From Azospirillum endophyticum (GTDB lineage: Bacteria > Pseudomonadota > Alphaproteobacteria > Azospirillales > Azospirillaceae), in assembly GCF_016595245.1 (NCBI RefSeq), contig NZ_JAENHM010000049.1, positions 1-64,000 on the forward strand: a DNA stretch of 64,000 bases, read 5' to 3'. The notes below the pieces were generated by a model, which was given only the letters and a program-made list of their open reading frames with translations, was not told the DNA's origin and searched no databases. A program made the position numbers and the translations under genes. Positions 1 through 8,033 of this stretch are shown piece by piece. Within the stretch, counting starts at the first letter, position 1, and each line of letters begins with the position of its first letter.

Positions 1-5
1 CGGCA

Positions 6-22
6 AAACGCCGTTGGCGTTT
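6..22. other. Small perfect hairpin at the left edge
   Basis: AAACGCC, a 3-base loop, then GGCGTTT form a perfect 7-bp stem. It could be the remains of a terminator for a gene lying outside the window to the left. No T-run follows within the hairpin, so its role is uncertain. Confidence 0.3.
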
Positions 23-107
23 GGCCGATCCCGCCCCGCAAGGGGAGAAGGGCTATTCACCGCCAGAGGTTGTGCTTTCTTCGCGGATGCGAGATCTGTG
101 CATGCCG

Positions 108-290
108 TAGCCCCCTTGAGGAGAGGGTTGGGTGAGGGGGGTAGCGCGGTCGGAACGACCGCGCCAGGGGATTGCCAAGGGGCAGTATGCCCCTTGGCGG
201 CGCGCAGAGCGCGCCGGCCCCCTCACCCTCCCCACGCCTTCGGCGCGGGTCCCCTCCCTCTCCCGGGGGGAGAGAGGGCGATCTGCATGC
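108..290. repeat. Dispersed GC-rich palindromic repeat, copy 1
   Basis: This gap holds several nested inverted repeats: a gagagggttgggtgagggggg block near 121-141 and its rough complement ccccctcaccctccccac near 218-235, followed by the pair ccctctcccgg/ggggagagaggg near 256-278. The same modules recur at about 13.6, 14.6, 17.2, 23.6, 32.7, 35.5 and 63.7 kb. I see no gene in bases 1-318. Confidence 0.75.
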
Positions 291-318
291 GACCGTGACC
301 TGACTTCGTTGCCTTGGC

Positions 319-987
319 CTAGCGGCGCCGCGAGAAGGGGCCGGCAGCGCGGCCGTTTGCCGGCCCGGCGGCGAGGCTGGGATAGGGATCGTCGGGGTTG
401 ACGGTCCAGGGATAGACGCCCTTCGGGCCTTCGGCTTCCGGCCGGGCGAGGATCGCGGCGACGGCGCGCGGATCGGGTGGCGTGCGCTCACGCAGGGCGC
501 CGGGGAGGTCGTCGTCGAGTTCGGGGACGGTGACGGCGGGAGGATCTTCGGGCCTGGGTGCTTGCGGCTTGGCATCCGGTGCGATCCGGGCGTCGAGCCC
601 GTCGAAAAGGCCGAGCCGGTCGGCCAGCCAGCGGACGATGGAGGGGTCGCCGGCGGCGACCAGCCGCTCGATCTGTTCGGCCACCAGGATCCGCAGCGAG
701 GACAGCCGCAGCTCGGCCTCACGGTTCAGCGCCTGCCGCTCCCACCACACCCTATGACGAAAGTCCTTGGAGCCGTAATAGGCCCGCCACAGCGTGGTGC
801 GGCTGCAGCCCATGGCGCGGGAGACCTGGAGGAAGGAACTGCCGCGGGACAGCATGCCGGCGGCCATGATCCACTGCTCCTCATGGAACTGGGAACCAGG
901 GACCAGCGCGCCTTCGGCAGGCACCGGCGGCTCCTCTGCCCAGCAGGGGAAATGGTCGTTCTGGAGGGTACGGCTGTCGAGGGGCAT
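319..987 (-). CDS. Helix-turn-helix protein resembling a phage terminase small subunit
   Basis: A 222-residue protein. Residues about 37-75 read as a helix-turn-helix (EEQWIMAAGMLSRGSSF, then QVSRAMGCSRTTLWRAYYGS), followed by a helical segment that includes SIVRWLADRLGLFDG. This arrangement is typical of terminase small subunits and related DNA-binding proteins that choose DNA for packaging, but no terminase large subunit or other phage gene lies beside it. The C-terminal half is proline- and alanine-rich and looks disordered. It starts at the ATG at 985-987. It may be a stranded phage gene or a stand-alone regulator. I cannot assign a target. Confidence 0.6.
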   Translation of the reverse strand: MPLDSRTLQNDHFPCWAEEPPVPAEGALVPGSQFHEEQWIMAAGMLSRGSSFLQVSRAMGCSRTTLWRAYYGSKDFRHRVWWERQALNREAELRLSSLRILVAEQIERLVAAGDPSIVRWLADRLGLFDGLDARIAPDAKPQAPRPEDPPAVTVPELDDDLPGALRERTPPDPRAVAAILARPEAEGPKGVYPWTVNPDDPYPSLAAGPANGRAAGPFSRRR

Positions 988-1118
988 GGCTTCGCTCCGC
1001 AGGATGATGGGACCCTTGCGGAGAGGTTATAGGATTTTAATCCTTGTTCGGTGGACTTTGTGCAAAACCGGGAGCGGGGCGGTTTCCCTCCGCCCCCCGG
1101 AGCGACGGTGTTCGGCCG

Positions 1119-2051
1119 TCATTCGCCGATCACGTGTTCCGGCCGATCAACCCGCCAGGGAATGGGGTGGAGGGTCGATCGCAGTTCCTCCAGGAACGTG
1201 GCAACGCGGGCCACCCGTCCGCTGCGTGACCCGGTCAACGCCACGATGTCGGCGTCCGGCAACTGCCAGCCGGGCAGCAAGGCGATCAGCCGGCCTAGCT
1301 TGAGATCGTCGGCGACATCCCATTCGGAGCGGACGATGATGCCCAGCCCGGCCAATCCCCAGTCCCGGATGACGGTACCGTCATTGCTGGCGAGGGCCGG
1401 CTGGAGCCGGAGAGTGACCTGTTCGCCATCGGAACCGGCAAAACGCCAGAGGGATTCGTCCGTCTTGTTCTCCCGGATCACGCCGCAGTCATGGCGACGC
1501 AGATCCTCCGGGCGCTCAGGCATGCCACAACGGGCCAGATAGGCCGGCGAAGCACAGAGGATCCGACGGTTTGCGGCCAGGCGGTGCAGCGTCAGCGCAG
1601 AGTCGCCCAATGCACCGACATGGATCAGCACGTCCCAGCCGTCAGCGCGCGGAAAGGCCGGGTCTTCGAACAGCATCAGGCTCAGCGTCACGTCGGGATG
1701 CCGGGTCCGCAGGGCCGCCATCGCCGGGGCGACGTAGCGCCGCCCGAAGCCGAAGGGGGCCGCGACGCGCAGATGACCGGTCACCTTCTTCCGCCGCGCG
1801 ACCAGCGCGTCGGCCAGACCATCCAGCTCGGCCAGCAGTTCGGCCCCGCGGCCGGCCAGCAGCTCGCCTTCAACCGTCAGGTGCAGCTGCCGGCTGGATC
1901 GTTCCACCAACCGCACGCCCAGCCGCTGTTCGAGCTGCTGCAGCCGCTGGGTCACCGCCGGCGGCGTGACGTCGAGCGCACGGGCGGCTGCGGCCAGGGA
2001 GCGCGCGCCGCTGAGAACCGCGAAGAAGTGCAGATCGTTCGATGTGATCAT
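1119..2051 (-). CDS. LysR-family transcriptional regulator
   Basis: A 310-residue LysR-type regulator, the usual family length. The N-terminal winged helix-turn-helix (about residues 5-65) contains SLAAAARALDVTPPAVTQRL, and the C-terminal substrate-binding fold contains CASPAYLARCGMPERPEDL and ASNDGTVIRDWGLAGLGI, both typical of the family. I chose the ATG at 2049-2051 (MITSNDLHFF) because this is where LysR homology begins; the frame stays open further upstream but that part is not LysR-like. It is divergent from the aldolase/OCD operon, so it probably controls that operon and itself. The inducer is unknown. Confidence 0.92.
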   Translation of the reverse strand: MITSNDLHFFAVLSGARSLAAAARALDVTPPAVTQRLQQLEQRLGVRLVERSSRQLHLTVEGELLAGRGAELLAELDGLADALVARRKKVTGHLRVAAPFGFGRRYVAPAMAALRTRHPDVTLSLMLFEDPAFPRADGWDVLIHVGALGDSALTLHRLAANRRILCASPAYLARCGMPERPEDLRRHDCGVIRENKTDESLWRFAGSDGEQVTLRLQPALASNDGTVIRDWGLAGLGIIVRSEWDVADDLKLGRLIALLPGWQLPDADIVALTGSRSGRVARVATFLEELRSTLHPIPWRVDRPEHVIGE

Positions 2052-2066
2052 TAAGTACCAGCTTAA
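2051..2066. promoter_or_regulatory. Candidate LysR operator
   Basis: TTAAG, six bases, CTTAA: a perfect dyad with the T-N11-A pattern of LysR sites. It touches the regulator's start codon and lies about 80 bases before the divergent aldolase gene. The assignment as operator is inferred from position and symmetry only. Confidence 0.45.
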
Positions 2067-2146
2067 TTCAGAATACAGTTTCGTGAAATGGCGTCTGAAG
2101 GTCGCGGCAAGTAGTTTTGCGCATGCCCCACAAAACGGACCGAGCC

Positions 2147-3292
2147 ATGACGATCGCCGACACCCTCGATGCCTTGCCCACCCCGGCCCTCGTCCTCGAT
2201 GAACCCCGCATGCTGCGGAACATCGCCCGCCTCCGTGGCCGTCTGGACCCGCTGGGCGTGGCGCTGCGTCCCCATCTGAAGACGGTGAAATCGGTGGAGG
2301 CCGCACGCCGGCTGCTGACCGGCGGCAACGGTCCCGCGGCCGTCTCCACCTTGAAGGAGGCGGAAGCCTTCGCCGCCGCCGGGGTGCGGGACATTCTGTA
2401 CGCGGTCGGCATCGCGCCCCGGAAGCTGGAGCGGGTGCTGGCCCTGCGCGCCGCGGGCTGCGATCTCAGCGTGGTGCTGGACTCGCCCGGGCAGGCCGCC
2501 GCCGTCGCGGACGCGTCGCGGAGGACGGGCGACCCGATCCCGGTCCTGATCGAGATCGATTGCGACGGCCATCGGTCCGGCCTGCGGCCCGACGATCCGG
2601 CCGCGGTCGCCATCGGCCGCGTCCTGGAACAGGGAGGGGCCGCCCTGCGTGGAGTCGTCACCCATGCCGGGGAGAGCTACGGCGCGGTGGGCGCCGATGC
2701 CCTGGCGGGCTTCGCCGAGCAGGAGCGGCTGGCCGCCGTCACCGCGGCAACGGCGTTGCGGGCCGCCGGCCTGCCCTGCCCGGTGGTCAGCGTCGGCTCC
2801 ACCCCCACGGCCCATTTCGCCCGCGACCTCACCGGCGTCACCGAAATGCGGGCCGGCGTCTTCGCCCTGTTCGATCTGGTGATGGCGGGAATCGGCGTCT
2901 GTTCGCTCGACGACATCGCCTTGTCGGTGCTGACCACGGTGATCGGGCATCGGCGCGACCGCGGCTGGATCATCGTCGATGCGGGCTGGATGGCGCTGTC
3001 GCGCGACCGCGGAACGGCGGCGCAGGCGGTCGACCAGGGTTACGGCGTCGTCTGCGACATCGACGGCCGGGTGCTCGACGGCCTGATCGTCACCGGCGTC
3101 AACCAGGAGCATGGCATCGTCGCCCGCCGCCCGGACAGCGCCGCCGTCCTGCCGGACCTGCCGGTCGGCACGCTGCTGCGCCTCCTGCCCAACCATGCCT
3201 GCGCCACGGCCGCCCAGTTCGACGGATTCTCGGTGCTGCCGGACGACGCCTCCCAACCGATGGCCCATTGGCCCCGCTTCCGCGGCTGGTGA
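2147..3292 (+). CDS. DSD1/D-threonine aldolase-family PLP enzyme
   Basis: A 381-residue enzyme of the fold-type III (alanine-racemase-like) PLP family that includes D-threonine aldolase, D-serine dehydratase DSD1 and beta-hydroxyaspartate aldolase. The N-terminal TIM barrel begins TPALVLDEPRMLRNI, and the PLP-binding lysine is expected in RPHLKTVKS. The C-terminal beta domain holds QEHG and PNHAC, matching the His/Cys pair that binds the divalent metal in this family. I prefer the ATG at 2147; the frame is open from a TTG at 2117. It forms an operon with the OCD-family gene 24 bases downstream. The exact substrate (a D- or beta-hydroxy amino acid) cannot be read from sequence. Confidence 0.85.
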   Translation: MTIADTLDALPTPALVLDEPRMLRNIARLRGRLDPLGVALRPHLKTVKSVEAARRLLTGGNGPAAVSTLKEAEAFAAAGVRDILYAVGIAPRKLERVLALRAAGCDLSVVLDSPGQAAAVADASRRTGDPIPVLIEIDCDGHRSGLRPDDPAAVAIGRVLEQGGAALRGVVTHAGESYGAVGADALAGFAEQERLAAVTAATALRAAGLPCPVVSVGSTPTAHFARDLTGVTEMRAGVFALFDLVMAGIGVCSLDDIALSVLTTVIGHRRDRGWIIVDAGWMALSRDRGTAAQAVDQGYGVVCDIDGRVLDGLIVTGVNQEHGIVARRPDSAAVLPDLPVGTLLRLLPNHACATAAQFDGFSVLPDDASQPMAHWPRFRGW

Positions 3293-3316
3293 CGGAAGCA
3301 AGAAAGGAACCCGATC

Positions 3317-4246
3317 ATGCTGTTCATGTCCGAAGCCACCTCCGCCGCCCTGGTGACCCACGAGATGGCGTTCGAGGCCGCGCGCGAAGCCCTGATCGCC
3401 GCCTGTGGCGATGGATCGACGTCCTTTCCGGTCGTGCTCGGCCATGGTTCGTCCTCCGCCAACCGCTTCACGGTCAAGGCGGCGGCGGCCGCGGAGCTTG
3501 CCGGGCTGAAAATCGGCTCCTACTGGCCGGGAAACCCCGATCGCGGCCTGGAGCGCCACAATTCGCTGATCCTGCTGTTCGACCAGGAGACCGGACGGAT
3601 CGGCGTGGCGATCGAGGCCGGCGTGGTCAACGCCTACCGCACCGCCGCCGCCGATGCCGTCGCGGCGGACCGGCTGGCGCGTCCGGATGCCGGGATCCTG
3701 GCCGTCTTCGGCGCCGGCCATCAGGCCCGCTTCGAATGCCTGGCCCTGGCCCGGGTGCGGACGCTCCGCCGGGTGCTGGTGGTCACCCGCGATCCGGCGC
3801 GCGGCGAAGCGATGGCGGCCGAACTGCAGCGGCAGGGGCTGACGGCCGAGATTTCGGACGCCAAGGCCGCCTGCGCCGCTGCCGACATCATCGTCACCGC
3901 CACGCCGGCCAGAGCGCCTCTGTTCGACGCGGACTGGGTGCGGCCCGGCACCCATGTCGCCAGCATGGGGTCCGACGCGCGCGGCAAGCAGGAACTGCCC
4001 CCGGAATTGCTCGGCCGGGCCGGATTGTTCTGTGATCTGCCGGAGCAGTCGCATGCCATCGGCGAGTTTCAGCACGCCCCGCCCAATGCGGCCGTGACGG
4101 CGATCGGCGAGGTGTTGCTTGGGCGGCACCCCGGCCGGCGGTCACGCGACGAGATCACGGTCTTCGACAGTTCCGGGCTGTCGCTGCAGGACCTGTACAT
4201 CGCCCGGTCGCTTCTTGCGAAGCATCGGGATGCAGATGGTGCCTGA
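3317..4246 (+). CDS. Ornithine cyclodeaminase/mu-crystallin-family NAD(P)-dependent enzyme
   Basis: A 309-residue protein of the ornithine cyclodeaminase/mu-crystallin family, whose members are cyclodeaminases, ketimine or iminosuccinate reductases, or amino-acid dehydrogenases. The Rossmann motif is FGAGHQARFE, preceded by NAYRTAAADAVAA, and the C-terminus has the family signature DEITVFDSSGLSLQDL. A good ribosome site (AAAGGAA) lies 8-9 bases before the ATG. It is the second gene of an operon with a PLP aldolase-family enzyme under a divergent LysR gene, suggesting the two act in sequence on one amino acid and its imine. The gene looks complete; the IS remnant starts about 45 bases beyond its stop. 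Confidence 0.88.
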   Translation: MLFMSEATSAALVTHEMAFEAAREALIAACGDGSTSFPVVLGHGSSSANRFTVKAAAAAELAGLKIGSYWPGNPDRGLERHNSLILLFDQETGRIGVAIEAGVVNAYRTAAADAVAADRLARPDAGILAVFGAGHQARFECLALARVRTLRRVLVVTRDPARGEAMAAELQRQGLTAEISDAKAACAAADIIVTATPARAPLFDADWVRPGTHVASMGSDARGKQELPPELLGRAGLFCDLPEQSHAIGEFQHAPPNAAVTAIGEVLLGRHPGRRSRDEITVFDSSGLSLQDLYIARSLLAKHRDADGA

Positions 4247-4288
4247 TGGCGTCGGTTGAGCTTGGGTCGGAAGCTCCCGGACTTCGTA

Positions 4289-4414
4289 GACTTCGACAAG
4301 GGCTACGGTACGGCGGATTTGGTGGCCGAACGGCGGGCCTTGAAGGCGACGCCGCAGGTGGAACAGAACATGTCGGGGCGGCATTCGCGCATCGGTGCGC
4401 CCGCCACGCGGTAT
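4289..4414 (+). pseudogene. IS5/IS1182-type transposase, upstream fragment
   Basis: In the frame starting at 4289 the translation reads DFDKGYGTADLVAERRALK, then TPQVEQNMSGRHSRIGAPAT and RY. This matches the middle of IS5/IS1182-type DDE transposases (pattern DKAYDTADFVADLR...TPHVAQN..GRRSAIDGRTTRHPGYAVS). The frame stops matching exactly at 4414, where the inverted end of the inserted element begins, and resumes in the same order at 7507. The 5' part of the transposase gene is missing, so the IS was already truncated or was truncated separately. Confidence 0.8.
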
Positions 4415-4470
4415 CGGGGTCACAACGCGAAAGTGATCTTATCGTCCGGGATGTGGGAACACGGTGAGAC
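4415..4470 (+). repeat. Left 56-bp terminal inverted repeat
   Basis: It begins CGGGGTCACAACGCGAAAGT and includes GTCCGGGATGTGGGAACACG before ending in GAGAC. It pairs with 7451-7506 on the other strand, with mismatches only at positions 6, 10, 13, 19, 25, 26 and 29. Confidence 0.88.
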
Positions 4471-4708
4471 CGCGGGCGCACCCGCACTGACCAAGGTTCG
4501 TTTTGCCGGCTTCAGCCGGGCCAAGCCAAGTTTCAATCTGCAGGGGCTGGCTGAGAGGCGGTCGCACACAAAATCTTGATCTGAGACGTCTCAACGATTG
4601 CTTCATAATTTCCCGTTGCGCGCGAAGCCTCGGCAGATCAAGGGCTTGCCCGGACACAACCAGCGCACTTCCTATAGGTAAATGGAATATGCACTTCTGC
4701 AACCGCGC

Positions 4709-4906
4709 TTAGGACCGGTTGACGTGATCCCGCTGCCACGCCTCCCACCACGCCCGGAGGTCCCGCAGACGCCGGACGGCCGCCGTCGCCATCGCCTCGC
4801 ACCGCGTCAGTCGCGTCTTGGCCGCCGCCGACGCCTCGGCCGCCCGTCGCGCCCGCTCGCGCGCCATCCGGACCCGCTCATCTTCCGTGGGATCGTCCAT
4901 CCCCAT
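4709..4906 (-). CDS. Small charged protein of unknown function
   Basis: A 65-residue protein, mostly helical and rich in Arg, Ala and Glu (for example RMARERARRAAEASAAAKTR), with a Trp-rich tail (LRAWWEAWQRDHVNR). It starts 39 bases after the receiver gene on the same strand, so the two may be cotranscribed. No strong ribosome site precedes the ATG at 4904-4906; a second ATG lies two codons in. I do not recognise the family. Its position inside the inserted element makes it cargo. Confidence 0.45.
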   Translation of the reverse strand: MGMDDPTEDERVRMARERARRAAEASAAAKTRLTRCEAMATAAVRRLRDLRAWWEAWQRDHVNRS

Positions 4907-4945
4907 CGCAACAGGTCCGACCGCCCCCCGTTGCGCGCCGCCCCC

Positions 4946-5335
4946 TCAGGGAGCCGGCACCGTCCGGCGGGCAAGAAGAGCTTTGATCGTCGGGGCCAGG
5001 GCGGACACCGCATAAGGCTTGCGCAGGACCGTCAGGCGCCCCGGCTCCTCGGCCGGAAGATGCTCGCTGTAGCCGGTCATGACGACGATCGGCAGGTCGG
5101 GCCGCCGCTGCCGGATCATCCGGATCAGCGCCTCGCCGCCCATCACCGGCATGCGCATGTCCGTGAGCAGGATGTCGGCCGGATCGGCGGCGTCGGCCTC
5201 GATGGCCTCCAGCCCGTTGTGCGTGACGGTGACCCGGAACCCTTCGGCCTCCAGAATTTCGGCCACCACCATGGCAACAAGATCCTCGTCCTCGGCGAGC
5301 AGAACATGAAACGAGCCGGACATGGATCGCACCAT
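4946..5335 (-). CDS. Single-domain response regulator (receiver only)
   Basis: A 129-residue stand-alone receiver. It has the acidic pair in VLLAEDED, the phosphoacceptor Asp59 in DILLTDMRMP, the switch Thr in VVMTGYSEH and the conserved Lys in VLRKPY, so it should be phosphorylatable. There is no output domain, so it would act by protein-protein contact or phosphotransfer. A second ATG (MSGSF, 5323) is an equally plausible start. It is divergent from the diguanylate cyclase across an AT-rich gap inside the same inserted element, which suggests they form one signalling unit. No histidine kinase is present in the element. Confidence 0.85.
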   Translation of the reverse strand: MVRSMSGSFHVLLAEDEDLVAMVVAEILEAEGFRVTVTHNGLEAIEADAADPADILLTDMRMPVMGGEALIRMIRQRRPDLPIVVMTGYSEHLPAEEPGRLTVLRKPYAVSALAPTIKALLARRTVPAP

Positions 5336-5788
5336 AGGGTTTTAAGTCCCCTGGAAATACCTGAACAAACACAAATTTGATATCGGAAAATAATTTCGAC
5401 ACTACACTTAATTAGTGACCATCCTAAATAAAATATAATTTTCTGTTATTGCCAAGGCAGATTAATTCGCGATTTGGTGCGATTCTCTCTTTCGCCCAGC
5501 CCGCCGGGCATGCCTCAAGAACACGCCGGCCGAGAAAGCAAACACGGGGCAATTTGGAAAACCGCCCTCCACAACCGAAAGCGAGGGGGTGGGAGGACCC
5601 TTGGAACAGCTCCCTCTGCTGTCCGGCGCAACCGCATTCTGCCCAGCACCTCCAGTTTTGCGAGGCAACCTGCAATGATTGCAGGGACCGATCAGGGTTC
5701 CCCCGCGCCTATCTGAACCTTCCGCTCCGGTATGCTCCTTGCACAAGAGTTCACGTTCTTATCATCTCGCTGTTGCAGCGGAGTAGAC
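5336..5788. promoter_or_regulatory. AT-rich divergent control region
   Basis: About 450 bases separate the receiver gene from the diguanylate cyclase. The stretch 5340-5460 is markedly AT-rich (for example cctaaataaaatataatttt), unlike the GC-rich surroundings, and must contain the promoters for both directions. The right part (5570-5620) has G/C-runs. I see no convincing gene in it. The composition supports an origin of the element outside this genome. Confidence 0.5.
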
Positions 5789-7306
5789 ATGCCCAGACAC
5801 CAGAGCGCTCTGCTCGCCGCCGCAATGGCTTTGATCGTCGTCATCGGCATGACGGCCCACGTCGTCTGGCGGGACCGGCAGACCACCGTCGCACAGATGG
5901 AGGCGCTTGCCGCCGACATGGCCAAGGTCGTCGAATCCCATGTCCTGCATACCATCAGAGGCGCGGAAATCGCCTTGCACCAGGCTGCCACTGTGGTCGA
6001 CGATGCCGGCAGCATCGAGGCCGTGCGAACTCCCCCTTACTGGTACCGACTGCGCGACGCACTCGCCAATGTGGACGGTGGCGACACTCTCTGGCTGTTC
6101 GACGCCCAGGGAAACAGCGTGGTCGGGACCGGCCGGCAGCAGGACCGGCCGATCAACGTTGCCGATCGCCCCTATTTCCGGGCGGTGATGGAGGGCGCCG
6201 ACCTCGTGATCAGTCCGGCACTGCACAGTCGTTTGGATAACCGTATCATCTTCATCATCGCGCGGCCGATCCGCGACTGGACCGGCGAAATCATCGGCGT
6301 CGCAAGCACCGCAATGAAGACGGAATGGTTGGTCAACTTCTATGCCCTGATGTCCTTCGGGCTTGAGACCACCGTGACTGTCTTCCGCACCGACGGCGAG
6401 ATCGTTGCCCGTAACCCCGATCTCTCCAGCCATCTCGGCAAGAACAACCGGCACGGACCGCTCTTTCAGGAACAACTCCCACGCTCACCGAGTGGCGTCT
6501 ACTGGGCACGATCCATGCTGGACGGCAAGGAGCGGCTCGCAGCATACCGGCTCATTCCCAGTCTGAACTTGGTCGTCTATACCGGGATCGAGAGCGGGTC
6601 GACGTTTGCCGCCTGGCAGTCCCGCTCACTCTGGTTCATCGCCGAAGTGATCCTGACCACGACGCTTGTCCTGCTCCTGCTCGTGTGGGGGGCACGCATG
6701 ATCCGCCGCGAGCACCGCAGCCAAATCCGCGCGATCGAAGCCGAGAGCGCCGCGCAGCAATTGGGCGCCGAACTCCATCAAGCCCGACGCGACCCTCTGA
6801 CCGGTCTGCCCGCCCGCGGGTTGTTCATCGAACTGGCGGAGGGAATGCACCGGAGCGCAGGCCGGAGGGGATCGGTTCTCGCCTTTCTTTACATCGACCT
6901 TGACGGCTTCAAGGGGGTGAACGATCGGCACGGCCACGAACAAGGCGACAAGGTTCTGGTGGTGGTTGCCGAGATCATGCGCCGGACGATCCGGGACGGC
7001 GATCTGATCGGCCGGCTTGGCGGCGATGAATTCGTCATCTGCCTGTCCGGGCACGTTCCCAATATCCGGACGGTCGCCACCAGTGTCGCCGATCGCATCA
7101 TCAAGGAGGTTCGCGATCTGGATATGGGCGTGGGATGCAGCATAGGAATTGCATTCACCGCAGGCGAATGCAGCGACCTGCCTTGTTCTCTGCGCGTGGC
7201 GGACGCCGCGATGTACCGCGCCAAGAAAATGGGCAAAGGCGCTTGGTCTATTCATGAGCCGATGCAGGAGCCCTGCCTGTCCTGCGCCGAGAAGTCCGCA
7301 GCCTGA
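5789..7306 (+). CDS. Membrane-bound diguanylate cyclase with extracytoplasmic sensor
   Basis: A 505-residue diguanylate cyclase making cyclic di-GMP. A transmembrane helix spans about residues 5-25, followed by a periplasmic Cache/PAS-like sensor (about 30-280, with NVADRPYFRAVMEG and the IIFIIARPIRD strand typical of such domains). A second helix lies at about 283-304, then a linker and a GGDEF domain from DPLTGLPARG. The active-site loop GGDEF is at 411-415 and is intact; the RxxD inhibitory site (R402-D405) lies five residues before it, so product feedback is expected. I chose the ATG at 5789 because GGAG precedes it and the helix follows at once; an upstream ATG at 5732 adds 19 residues. 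It is cargo of the inserted element. Confidence 0.93.
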   Translation: MPRHQSALLAAAMALIVVIGMTAHVVWRDRQTTVAQMEALAADMAKVVESHVLHTIRGAEIALHQAATVVDDAGSIEAVRTPPYWYRLRDALANVDGGDTLWLFDAQGNSVVGTGRQQDRPINVADRPYFRAVMEGADLVISPALHSRLDNRIIFIIARPIRDWTGEIIGVASTAMKTEWLVNFYALMSFGLETTVTVFRTDGEIVARNPDLSSHLGKNNRHGPLFQEQLPRSPSGVYWARSMLDGKERLAAYRLIPSLNLVVYTGIESGSTFAAWQSRSLWFIAEVILTTTLVLLLLVWGARMIRREHRSQIRAIEAESAAQQLGAELHQARRDPLTGLPARGLFIELAEGMHRSAGRRGSVLAFLYIDLDGFKGVNDRHGHEQGDKVLVVVAEIMRRTIRDGDLIGRLGGDEFVICLSGHVPNIRTVATSVADRIIKEVRDLDMGVGCSIGIAFTAGECSDLPCSLRVADAAMYRAKKMGKGAWSIHEPMQEPCLSCAEKSAA

Positions 7307-7450
7307 TTTCTTGCTCACTATGTCAGTGCGGCGTGACGCCGACGATCTTCGCTCGAACTCCCGGCACAGCTCCGGCCTCACCGCACTGTGGCTGTAAAGC
7401 AGCCTCCGGGCGTTATGACAAGCCGACCCTGCGAGAGGGTGGAATCCACA

Positions 7451-7506
7451 GTCTCACCGTGTTCCCACATCCCGGACAATCTGATCATTTTCGTGTAGTG
7501 CCCCCG
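7451..7506 (-). repeat. Right 56-bp terminal inverted repeat
   Basis: The reverse complement begins CGGGGGCACTACACGAAAAT and continues into the same 27-bp core as the left end. The base after its end starts the TAT duplicate and the resumed transposase frame. Confidence 0.88.
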
Positions 7507-7695
7507 TATTCCGGCTACGCGGTGAACCGACACGGCAGCAAGCCCATCGAGCAGGTGTTCGGCTGGATCAAGACGGTGGCCGGTCACCGGAAGAGTCGCT
7601 TCCGCGGCATCCCCCGGGCAGGCTGGGCCTTCCCCTTCGCCACGGCGGCCTTTAACCTGATCCGGCTGTCCAAGCTGGAGGAGGCGACGCCATGA
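7507..7695 (+). pseudogene. IS5/IS1182-type transposase, C-terminal fragment
   Basis: The frame reads YSGYAVNRHGSKPIEQVFGW, then IKTVAGHRKSRFRG, then GWAFPFATAAFNLIRLSKL. This is the conserved C-terminus of IS5/IS1182 DDE transposases, including the catalytic Glu region (IEQVFGWIKT). It continues the fragment at 4289-4414, the two being separated only by the 3.09-kb element. Its stop overlaps the start of the next gene by ATGA. Confidence 0.88.
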
Positions 7696-8018
7696 CGGCG
7701 GCACAACGTTGCAAGGTGTTCGGCAAATGGCGCCTCACCGAATCCGACCAGTGGGACCGCGCATATCTCGATCTGGTCGAGCCGGCCTGCATCCGCTTCG
7801 ACGAGGACGGCCGCGGCGAAATGGTGTTCGGCGCCCTTCAGGCCAGCCTGGAGTGCAAAACCGGCGTCAGCATCATCTTCTTCGATTTCGATGGCAGCGA
7901 CGAGATGACCCCCATCCGCGGCACCGGTACGGCCGAATTGGCTGAGGATGGGAGCATTGAGGTCGAAATCAGCATCGATCACGGCGACGAAATCCAGATC
8001 AAGGCTCGCCGCTGGTAG
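7692..8018 (+). CDS. Conserved small protein next to the IS remnant
   Basis: A 108-residue protein starting MTAAQRCKVFGKWRL with alternating strands and acidic turns (FDFDGSDEMTPIRGTGTAEL), probably a small beta-barrel-like fold. Similar short proteins often lie beside insertion sequences, but that is recollection, not something the sequence proves. The ATG overlaps the transposase stop (ATGA), so it was probably translated by coupling before the transposase gene was split. I do not know its function. Confidence 0.65.
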   Translation: MTAAQRCKVFGKWRLTESDQWDRAYLDLVEPACIRFDEDGRGEMVFGALQASLECKTGVSIIFFDFDGSDEMTPIRGTGTAELAEDGSIEVEISIDHGDEIQIKARRW

Positions 8019-8033
8019 CTTTTCGGCAGCCTG

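Larger units (their letters stand above)
4415..7506. mobile_element. 3.09-kb element with 56-bp inverted ends carrying c-di-GMP signalling genes
   Basis: Both ends of this segment are inverted copies of one 56-bp sequence (49 of 56 positions identical, with a 27-bp perfect inner block), and both are flanked by TAT (4412-4414 and 7507-7509). Removing the segment and one TAT restores a continuous transposase reading frame (ATRY then SGYAVNRHG). This is direct evidence that 4415-7506 was inserted into an older IS. Inside are a small basic protein, a single-domain receiver, an AT-rich control region and a membrane diguanylate cyclase, but no recognisable transposase. It looks like a non-autonomous transposon moved in trans by an enzyme encoded elsewhere. 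I cannot name the family from the ends. Confidence 0.85.

Noticed and set aside
108..290. CRISPR array
   Set aside because: The repeated blocks are imperfect palindromes of different lengths without regular unique spacers, and no cas gene is near.
4256..4579. A short gene running from the IS5/IS1182 transposase fragment into the left end of the inserted element
   Set aside because: The frame passes from transposase into the 56-bp inverted end; it is an accidental fusion, not a gene.
5732..5788. Longer start for the diguanylate cyclase
   Set aside because: It adds 19 residues before the first membrane helix without a ribosome site; the ATG at 5789 has GGAG upstream and the helix follows directly.
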